Of a DNA stretch of 64,000 bases, positions 55,120-64,000 are shown piece after piece. A program made the position numbers and the translations under genes. The stretch is from contig NZ_VRYZ01000001.1 in assembly GCF_008064635.1 (NCBI RefSeq), forward strand, positions 682,001 through 746,000, read 5' to 3'. This DNA comes from Parahaliea aestuarii (GTDB lineage Bacteria; Pseudomonadota; Gammaproteobacteria; Pseudomonadales; Halieaceae). Under the pieces are notes generated by a model. That model searched no databases. It worked only from the letters and a program-made list of their open reading frames with translations, and was not told the origin of the DNA. How positions within the stretch are numbered: position 1 is the stretch's first letter; the number at the start of each line of letters is the position of its first letter.

Positions 55120-56052
55120 ATGAAAGTCATTGTCATCAATCGCAAGCATGGCGGCTCCCGCTCGTTTGAGCTAGGTCGATGGTCCCGTGCCCTCCTTTCC
55201 CTGTGCTGTCTTGGGCTGCCACTGGGTATGGTGGCGGCCGGCTATCTGGCCGGGATGCAGAGCGAAGCCAGCTCCCTGCGCGGCCAGAGTGTGGACGCCA
55301 TGGCCGATGAACTGGCCAGGCAGTCGGACGACCTCGATGCCCTGAAAGACGAAGCCGAGCTGAAACTGCAGGCGCTGACCCACAGCCTGGCGGAATTGCA
55401 GGCGCGGTTGACCCGCATCGACGCCCTCGGTGAGCATCTCACCGCAATGGCGGAGCTGGACGAAGGCGAGTTTGACTTCAGCCAGCCACCGGCCATCGGC
55501 GGCCCGGTCGGCGGCGAGTTCAGCGTCGACTACTCCAGCATGGGCCTGAGCGGCGAAATCGCCGACTTCTCACGCCGTCTGTCCGACCGCGAGCAACAAC
55601 TCGCCATCCTCGAATCCCTGCTCAGCAATCGCAAACTGGAGGACCAGGCCTGGCTGTCCGGCCGCCCCGTCGAAAAGGGCTGGGTGTCCTCCGGTTACGG
55701 CCGGCGCAACGACCCCTTCAACGGCCGCCCGGCTTTTCACCACGGCATCGACTTCGCCGGCAAGGCGGGCTCCGACGTGCTGGCGGTGGCTGGCGGCGTA
55801 GTGACCTGGTCGGGCGAGCGCAACGGCTACGGCAACATGGTGGAGATCACCCACGAGGATGGCCTCGTGTCGCGCTACGGCCACAACCAGGAAAACCTGG
55901 TCGAGCCCGGCGATGTGGTACGCAAGGGCGAGCCCATCGCACTGCTTGGCTCCAGTGGGCGCTCAACCGGCGCCCACGTTCATTTTGAAGTCTACAAACA
56001 CGGCCGCTCGGTCGACCCTTCCAGCTACGTCCGCCGCACTCGCCGGCGCTAG
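55120..56052 (+). CDS. Membrane-anchored M23 (LytM) metallopeptidase
   Basis: Predicted peptidoglycan endopeptidase or EnvC/NlpD-like amidase activator. The 310 residues have a cytoplasmic start, one membrane helix (about 24-43), a periplasmic coiled coil (about 45-105) and a LytM domain (about 185-300). All zinc and catalytic residues appear present (FHHGIDFAG, RYGHNQENL, GAHVHFEVY), so an active enzyme is expected. ATG 55120 is chosen because relatives begin MKVIVIN-like; an upstream ATG at 55069 would add 17 residues. Placement between lpxC and secA suggests a role in envelope growth. Confidence 0.88.
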   Translation: MKVIVINRKHGGSRSFELGRWSRALLSLCCLGLPLGMVAAGYLAGMQSEASSLRGQSVDAMADELARQSDDLDALKDEAELKLQALTHSLAELQARLTRIDALGEHLTAMAELDEGEFDFSQPPAIGGPVGGEFSVDYSSMGLSGEIADFSRRLSDREQQLAILESLLSNRKLEDQAWLSGRPVEKGWVSSGYGRRNDPFNGRPAFHHGIDFAGKAGSDVLAVAGGVVTWSGERNGYGNMVEITHEDGLVSRYGHNQENLVEPGDVVRKGEPIALLGSSGRSTGAHVHFEVYKHGRSVDPSSYVRRTRRR

Positions 56053-56124
56053 CCACCCAATCCCCCATCGCAGTACCACTCCCTTTGCAGGGGTGGCCGT
56101 GTCCCGTTCCCCAATGGCAAAAAA

Positions 56125-58860
<2,736 letters not shown>

Positions 58861-58885
58861 TCGCGCGATACCAGGTCGCCGCACA

Positions 58886-58908
58886 ATGGCCCCGGTTTGC
58901 CGGGCCAT
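58886..58908 (+). terminator. Hairpin after secA
   Basis: ATGGCCCCGG pairs with CCGGGCCAT with one bulged base. A T-rich stretch (TTTCTTTTATTTT) comes only about 30 bases later, so its role as a terminator is uncertain. Confidence 0.4.
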
Positions 58909-58986
58909 CGCCTGCGCGGGGGTGACGGCGGGGCTTCGTTTCTTTTATTTTATGGCGATATAAGCCCCTAACTGGAATCCAAACAC

Positions 58987-60213
58987 ATGGCCACCGGCAG
59001 CGATCAAGCCCCCACCCTGTTACCCGTACCGGGTATTCGCCTGGCAACCGTTTCCGCCGGCATCAAGAAGCCCGGACGCAAGGACATGGTGCTGATTGAA
59101 GCCGCGCCGGGCACCACCTGCGCCGCCACCTTCACCCGCAACGCCTTCTGTGCGGCGCCGGTGACCGTGGCGCGGGAACACTGGCTGGAGAGCGACGGCC
59201 AGCCCCGCTACCTGCTGATCAACACCGGCAACGCCAACGCCGGCACTGGCGAGAAAGGCCTGGCCAGGGCCCGTGAATGCTGTGCCGCGGTAGCCGCGCA
59301 GGCCGGTGTTGAAGCGCGTGCGGTACTGCCCTTTTCCACCGGTGTGATCGGCGAGCAACTGCCCGCCGACAAGATTACCGCCGTGATTCCCGAGGCCCTT
59401 GCCACACTCAACAACGACGGCTGGGCCGCTGCCGCCAGCGGCATCATGACCACCGATACCCGCCCCAAGGGGGCTTCGGTAAGCTTCCAGGTGGATGGCA
59501 TCGACTGCACCCTCACCGGCATCGCCAAGGGTGCGGGCATGATCCGCCCCAACATGGCGACCATGCTCGGCTACCTGGCCACCGACATGGCCGTGGAAGC
59601 CAGCGTATTGCAGCAGGTGCTGGCGGAGGCCGTGGATATTTCCTTCAACCGGGTGACGGTAGACGGCGACACCTCCACCAACGATGCCTGTATCCTGCTG
59701 GCCACCGGCGCCGCGGGCAATGTTCCCCTCGACAGCGTCAATGCGCCCGCCTATGTGGCTCTGAAGGCGGCAGTGGAAGAGGTGTGCGTGATCCTCGCCC
59801 AGGCTCTGGTGCGTGACGGCGAGGGAGCCAGCAAGTTTGTCTGTGTGCAGGTGAACGGTGGCAACAGCGAACAGGAGTGTCTGGACGTGGCCTTTACCAT
59901 CGCCCACTCGCCCCTGGTGAAAACCGCGCTGTTTGCCTCCGACCCCAACTGGGGCCGCCTGCTGGCCGCCATCGGTCGCGCCGGCCTGGCCGACCTGGAC
60001 GTGAACCGTGTCGGCCTCTACCTGAACGAAGTGCTGATTGCCGAGAACGGTTGCCGCGCAGAGGCCTATACCGAGGAGCAGGGCGTTGCCGCCATGGCGC
60101 CGGAAGACATTACCATCCGCGTGGAATTGAACCGCGGCGAGCGGCAGGCGGCGGTGTGGACCACGGACTTCTCCTACGATTACGTCAAGATCAACGCCGA
60201 GTACCGCACGTGA
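58987..60213 (+). CDS. argJ: Bifunctional ornithine acetyltransferase / N-acetylglutamate synthase
   Basis: Arginine pathway enzyme that recycles the acetyl group between N-acetylornithine and glutamate. The 408 residues contain the self-cleavage site GAGMIRPNMATMLGY (about 181-195); the protein cuts itself before the Thr of ATML to give two chains. VTVDGDTSTNDACILLATG and DPNWGRLLAAIGRAG are typical. Bifunctionality is inferred from the family. Confidence 0.96.
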   Translation: MATGSDQAPTLLPVPGIRLATVSAGIKKPGRKDMVLIEAAPGTTCAATFTRNAFCAAPVTVAREHWLESDGQPRYLLINTGNANAGTGEKGLARARECCAAVAAQAGVEARAVLPFSTGVIGEQLPADKITAVIPEALATLNNDGWAAAASGIMTTDTRPKGASVSFQVDGIDCTLTGIAKGAGMIRPNMATMLGYLATDMAVEASVLQQVLAEAVDISFNRVTVDGDTSTNDACILLATGAAGNVPLDSVNAPAYVALKAAVEEVCVILAQALVRDGEGASKFVCVQVNGGNSEQECLDVAFTIAHSPLVKTALFASDPNWGRLLAAIGRAGLADLDVNRVGLYLNEVLIAENGCRAEAYTEEQGVAAMAPEDITIRVELNRGERQAAVWTTDFSYDYVKINAEYRT

Positions 60214-60282
60214 GTGCCCGCCCGGCAATTCCCGGCAGCGCCAGTGTGCGCCGCCTGCCCACCTCGCCGGCCGGCTTCCGCA

Positions 60283-60678
60283 ATGGCTGAAGTCCACGTT
60301 GCCGTTGGCGTGATCCTGGACCGCGATCAGCGCATTCTGTTGACCCGGCGTGCCGACAAGGCTCACCAGGGCGGCCTGTGGGAATTTCCCGGCGGCAAGG
60401 TGGAGGCGGGAGAGGATGTGCTGCAGGCACTGGATCGCGAACTGCGGGAAGAACTGGCCATCTCCGTGGCGCACAGCGCGCCGCTGATTGCAGTGCGCCA
60501 CGATTACGGCGACAAGGCGGTGCTGCTGGACGTCCACCTGGTTCGCCGCTTCAGCGGCGAGCCGAAAGCGCTGGAAGGGCAGCCGATGGCCTGGGTGGCC
60601 GTTGCGGATTTGCCGGACTATGACTTTCCGGCGGCGAATGTGCCGATTGTGGAGGCGGTAACCGCGGCGCTGCAGTAG
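60283..60678 (+). CDS. mutT: MutT-like Nudix hydrolase
   Basis: Nudix pyrophosphatase of 131 residues, probably 8-oxo-dGTP diphosphatase. The Nudix box is complete: GGKVEAGEDVLQAL followed by DRELREEL (residues 36-57). N-terminus VAVGVILDRDQRILLTRR is MutT-like. ATG 60283 is preferred by homology; GTG 60214, directly after the argJ stop, would add 23 residues. In Pseudomonas the homologue is fused to a thiamine-phosphate synthase-like domain; here it is a single domain. It converges on coaE with 19 bases between. Confidence 0.9.
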   Translation: MAEVHVAVGVILDRDQRILLTRRADKAHQGGLWEFPGGKVEAGEDVLQALDRELREELAISVAHSAPLIAVRHDYGDKAVLLDVHLVRRFSGEPKALEGQPMAWVAVADLPDYDFPAANVPIVEAVTAALQ

Positions 60679-60697
60679 CCGCGCCGGGGCGACGCCC

Positions 60698-61297
60698 TCA
60701 GGCAGCGGCCAGCGCCAGTAATTCAGTGTGCAGCTGTGCGGCGCGCTGCTCCAATGCGGCCAGCGTGCCGCTGTTATCCACCACAAAATCCGCTTTTGCC
60801 AGCCGCGCTTCCCGGTCCATCTGGGCGGCGATAATCCTGCGCACCTGGGCCTCGTCGTTGCTGTCGCGCGCCATGGTGCGCTCAACCTGCACCTCCACCG
60901 GCACATCCACCACCACGACCCTGTCCACCAGCAGTGACTGGCTGCCCTCCAGCAGCAGGGGCGAACTGAGTACCGTGTAAGGCGAGATCGATGCCGCCAG
61001 CTGGCGCTGGATTTCCTCGCCGATCAAGGGATGGGTCAACTGCTCCAGCCAGCGCCGCTCATCCGGATTGGCAAATACGATTTTGCGCAGGGCGGCGCGG
61101 TCGAGGCCGCCGTCGGCCTGCAGAATGTCTCCGCCAAAACGCCCGGCGATCGCCGCCAGCGCCGGCGTACCCGGTTCCACCACCTGACGGGCCACCACGT
61201 CGGCGTCCACCACGGTAATGCCCTGTGTTTCCAGGTAGCGGGTGAGGGCGGACTTGCCGCTGCCGATGCCACCTGTAACGCCAATCACCAGCTTCAT
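60698..61297 (-). CDS. coaE: Dephospho-CoA kinase
   Basis: Last enzyme of coenzyme A synthesis. The 199 residues show the P-loop GVTGGIGSGKSAL at 6-18, DADVVARQVVEPG near 33, LTHPLIGEEI and VSSPLLLEG-like SSPLLLEGSQSLLVD. The ATG at 61297 overlaps the pilD stop by 4 bases, in the usual pilD-coaE order. Confidence 0.96.
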   Translation of the reverse strand: MKLVIGVTGGIGSGKSALTRYLETQGITVVDADVVARQVVEPGTPALAAIAGRFGGDILQADGGLDRAALRKIVFANPDERRWLEQLTHPLIGEEIQRQLAASISPYTVLSSPLLLEGSQSLLVDRVVVVDVPVEVQVERTMARDSNDEAQVRRIIAAQMDREARLAKADFVVDNSGTLAALEQRAAQLHTELLALAAA

Positions 61298-62163
61298 TGG
61301 CCAAGCCCCGTGGATTGCAGGTAGAAGGCGGTCAGTTGCTCGCCCCATATCAGCGCCAGCCAGCCCGCCGCGGCCAGGTAGGGGCCAAAGGGAATGGGCA
61401 CATCGCGGCCCCGGCGGCGCACCACCATCAGGGTGATGCCCACCGCAGCGCCCACCAGGGACGACAGCAGAATCACCATCGGCAGGGCCTGCCAGCCGAG
61501 GAAAGCGCCCAGCGCCGCCAGCAGCTTGAAGTCGCCGTAGCCCATGCCCTCCTTGCCGGTGAGCAGCTTGAACAGCCAGTACACCGACCACAGGCTGAGG
61601 TAGCCGGCCATGGCACCGATCACGGCGTCCTGCAGCGGCACATAGGTGGCAAAGAGATTGAACAACAAGCCCAGCCACAGCAGGGGCAGGGTGATATCGT
61701 CGGGCAGGAGCTGGTGGTCAAAGTCGATCAGGGTCAGGGCGATCAGGCACCAGGTGAGCAACACGGCGCCGACCATGGCCCAGGTGGGGCCGAAGTGGAT
61801 GGCCAGGAACAGGCTGGCGATCCCGGTGACCGCTTCCACGATGGGATAGCGCGGCGAAATCGACGCCTTGCAACTGGCGCAGCGCCCTTTCAGCAGCAGG
61901 TAGCTGATGACCGGGATGTTCTGCCAGGGCCGGACCGGGGCCTTGCAGTGCGGGCAGTGGGAATTGGGCGCCGCCAGGCTGAGTGGCGCCGCCGGTTGCG
62001 CGTTTTCAACCTCCAGCAGCTCGCAGCAGTCCCGCCGCCACTGGGCCTGCATCATCAGCGGCAGGCGGTAGATCACCACGTTGAGAAAGCTGCCGACCAC
62101 CAGGCCGAGCAGCAGTAATACAAAGGGCAGGAACCAGCTGTGCTGGTTCAGGGCGTCGAGCAT
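61294..62163 (-). CDS. pilD: Prepilin peptidase / N-methyltransferase PilD
   Basis: Inner-membrane aspartyl protease that cleaves and N-methylates type IV prepilins and type II secretion pseudopilins. The 289 residues have GSFLNVVIYRLP near 24, the four-cysteine zinc site CPHC (about 70-73) and CASC (about 95-98), and the two catalytic aspartates in TLIDFDHQLLPDD and GYGDFKLLAALGA. It lies 18 bases after pilC. Confidence 0.96.
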   Translation of the reverse strand: MLDALNQHSWFLPFVLLLLGLVVGSFLNVVIYRLPLMMQAQWRRDCCELLEVENAQPAAPLSLAAPNSHCPHCKAPVRPWQNIPVISYLLLKGRCASCKASISPRYPIVEAVTGIASLFLAIHFGPTWAMVGAVLLTWCLIALTLIDFDHQLLPDDITLPLLWLGLLFNLFATYVPLQDAVIGAMAGYLSLWSVYWLFKLLTGKEGMGYGDFKLLAALGAFLGWQALPMVILLSSLVGAAVGITLMVVRRRGRDVPIPFGPYLAAAGWLALIWGEQLTAFYLQSTGLGQ

Positions 62164-62181
62164 GAATACCTCGCCGGGCGC

Positions 62182-63405
62182 TTAGATAACGGAACCCAGC
62201 ATGAAGATGGGCAGGTACATGGCGATCATCAGGCCGCCCACCAGCACCCCCAGGATGGACATGATCATCGGCTCCATCAGCGAGCTGAGGCTGTCCACGG
62301 CGTTGTCCACCGCTTCCTCGTAGTGGTTCGCCACCTTGTCGAGCATGTCGTCCAGGGCGCCGGACTCCTCGCCGATGGAGACCATCTGCAGCAACATGTT
62401 GGGGAACAGCCCGGTGGTCTTGATCGAGTTGTACAGGGTGGTACCGGTGGTGACATCGTCGCGTATCTGGCGGATGGCCCTGGCGTAGACCGCGTTGCCG
62501 GCGGCGCCGGCGGTGGAGTTCAGTGCATCCACCAGCGGCACACCGGCGGCGAAGGTGGTGGACAGGGTGCGGGCAAAGCGCGCGATCACCGAGTCGTGCA
62601 CGATGCCGCCGACAACCGGCATTTTCAGCGCGGTCTTGTCCAGCCACTCGGCAAACTTCACTGATCGGAAGCGGGCCTCGCGAAAGGCGAACACTATTCC
62701 CCCCAGCCCCAGCAGGATGACGAACCACCATTTCTGCACAAAGTTGGAAATGTTCAGCACGAACAGGGTGAAGGCCGGCAGGTCGGAGCCGAAGCTGCGG
62801 AACGTCTCGGCGAACTGCGGCACCACTTTGATCAGCAGGATGCCGGTGACCACGATGGCCACCACCACCACCGCCGTGGGGTAGGTCAGCGCCTTGCGGA
62901 TCTTGGCCTTCAGGGCCTCGGTTTTTTCCTTGTAGGTGGCCACCCGGTCCAGCATCACTTCCAGGGTACCGGACGCCTCGCCCGAGGCCACCAGGCTGCA
63001 GAACAGCTCGTCGAAGTGGCGCGGGTACTTGGCCAGCGAGGGCGCCAGCCCGCTGCCGGAGGCGACATCGTTCTTGATGCTGTAGACCATCTCGCGCATG
63101 GTCTGCTTGTCCAGCCCTTCGCCGACGATGTCGAAGCTCTGCACCAGCGGTACGCCGGCCTTCATCATGGTGGCCAGCTGGCGGGTGAAAATGGCGATAT
63201 CGGCGGGCTTGATCGGCTTGCCCTTGCCGCTGCCAAACAGGGGCTTGGGCTTCTTCTTGACCGACTTGGTCTTGATACCCTGGCGCCGCAACTGCGCCTT
63301 GGCCATGGCGGAACTGGTGGCCGTGATCTCGCCCTTCGTCGTGCGGCCATTCTTGTCGATGCCGTTCCATACGAAGACGTCGCTGCGCGCTGCACTGGTC
63401 GCCAT
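62182..63405 (-). CDS. pilC: Type IV pilus inner-membrane platform protein PilC
   Basis: Polytopic protein (GspF family) that couples the pilus motors to assembly. The 407 residues contain two GspF repeats (about 75-198 and 278-400), with IAIFTRQLATMMKAGVPLVQ and IARFARTLSTTFAAGVPLVD as the paired starts, and three membrane helices (about 175-195, 223-245, 380-400). It lies between pilB and pilD. Confidence 0.95.
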   Translation of the reverse strand: MATSAARSDVFVWNGIDKNGRTTKGEITATSSAMAKAQLRRQGIKTKSVKKKPKPLFGSGKGKPIKPADIAIFTRQLATMMKAGVPLVQSFDIVGEGLDKQTMREMVYSIKNDVASGSGLAPSLAKYPRHFDELFCSLVASGEASGTLEVMLDRVATYKEKTEALKAKIRKALTYPTAVVVVAIVVTGILLIKVVPQFAETFRSFGSDLPAFTLFVLNISNFVQKWWFVILLGLGGIVFAFREARFRSVKFAEWLDKTALKMPVVGGIVHDSVIARFARTLSTTFAAGVPLVDALNSTAGAAGNAVYARAIRQIRDDVTTGTTLYNSIKTTGLFPNMLLQMVSIGEESGALDDMLDKVANHYEEAVDNAVDSLSSLMEPMIMSILGVLVGGLMIAMYLPIFMLGSVI

Positions 63406-63466
63406 AGAGTTTCCCCGTTTCCTTCGCTAAGGTCGCTGCTGCCCCGTGTTGTTATTGCCGGTGTCG

Positions 63467-64000
63467 TCAGTCTGTGGTGACCCGGTTGACCTCTTCCAGG
63501 CTGGTCAGGCCCTGGGCGGCCTTGCGCAGGGCCGACATGCGCAGGTCGTTGAAGCCCTCCACGCGGGCCTGCTCGTGGATGTCCAGAGAGTTGCCCTCCG
63601 CCATTATGATGCGGGCGATGGCCGGTGTCACTCGCACCACCTCGTACACACCCACCCGGCCCTTGTAGCCGTCCTTGCAGTGTTCGCAGCCCACCGGGTG
63701 CATCAGGGTGGCGGTTGCGAGCAATTCTTCGGTAAAGCCTTCCTTCAGCAGCACGTCGTGGGGGATGTCGTCCGCCGGCACCGCGCACTCCTTGCACAGG
63801 CGCCGGGCCAGGCGCTGGGCAATGATCAAGTCCACCGAGGTGGCCAGGTTGAAGGCCGGTACGCCCATGTTCAGCAGGCGGGTGATGGTTTCCGCCGCGC
63901 TGTTGGTGTGCAGGGTGGAGAGTACCAGGTGGCCGGTCTGTGCCGCCTTGATGGCGATTTCCGCTGTTTCCAGGTCGCGAATCTCCCCCACCATGATCAC
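63467..64000 (-). CDS. pilB: Type IV pilus assembly ATPase PilB (C-terminal part)
   Basis: Hexameric ATPase for pilus extension. Only the last 177 residues or so are inside the window; the frame continues beyond 64000. Seen: the Walker B region [15 protein letters not shown], the His box [16 protein letters not shown], the four-cysteine motif (CKEC ... [11 protein letters not shown]) and the C-terminal end [11 protein letters not shown]. The gene lies 61 bases upstream of pilC. Confidence 0.95.
   Translation of the reverse strand: MIMVGEIRDLETAEIAIKAAQTGHLVLSTLHTNSAAETITRLLNMGVPAFNLATSVDLIIAQRLARRLCKECAVPADDIPHDVLLKEGFTEELLATATLMHPVGCEHCKDGYKGRVGVYEVVRVTPAIARIIMAEGNSLDIHEQARVEGFNDLRMSALRKAAQGLTSLEEVNRVTTD

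Overview
The window is a high-GC, densely packed chromosomal segment from a gammaproteobacterium. Gene order is close to that of Pseudomonas and marine Cellvibrionales/Halieaceae-type bacteria: yraN-lpoA-rsmI-rnpB near the dcw cluster, petA/petBC beside sspAB, and argJ, coaE and pilDCB after secA. The genus cannot be fixed from the sequence alone; placement near Halieaceae is inference.

Layout. 1-3434: envelope stress protease (DegS/AlgW type, partial), Nif3-like protein, ZapG and ZapE. 3544-4523: rplM-rpsI operon with promoter and terminator. 4604-8490: cytochrome bc1 (petA and a fused petB-petC) followed by sspA-sspB. 8490-11993 (minus strand): lpoA-yraN-diaA-dolP, ending at a REP-like palindrome. 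12081-13330: rsmI and the RNase P RNA gene rnpB. 13331-about 37000: an accessory block of roughly 24 kb lying exactly between rnpB and mraZ, which are neighbours in many relatives. 37261-55042: complete dcw cluster mraZ-rsmH-ftsL-ftsI-murE-murF-mraY-murD-ftsW-murG-murC-ddlB-ftsQ-ftsA-ftsZ-lpxC, mostly with overlapping stop/start codons. 55120-58860: M23 peptidase and secA. 58987-64000: argJ, a Nudix hydrolase, then minus-strand coaE, pilD, pilC and the 3' part of pilB.

The accessory block has two parts. The first (13331-16635) carries a CehA/McbA-type PHP metalloprotein and a PA2778/PA2779-like pair, and is bounded by the true rnpB 3' end and a diverged 47-nt copy of it (16589-16635). This is the footprint expected of integration at the 3' end of an RNA gene, although no integrase is present. 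The second part (16816-36914) is a coherent exported-peptidase cluster: a TonB-dependent receptor, an S9 prolyl-peptidase-type enzyme coupled to an M1 aminopeptidase, four M24 (prolidase/Xaa-Pro aminopeptidase-fold) enzymes, a DUF885 protein, an esterase-fold protein, an active-looking M20 peptidase, a degenerate M20-like protein and a MarR regulator. Almost every member has an export signal. I infer a periplasmic pathway that takes up and dismantles a proline-containing or otherwise protected peptide. This is the best candidate for an undescribed system in the window.

Other points to check: the petB-petC gene fusion, an SSQ in place of SSN in FtsI, a probable CTG start for yraN, a 7-codon leader ORF whose stop overlaps the marR start, and four MraZ-type boxes with exact 10-bp spacing ahead of mraZ.
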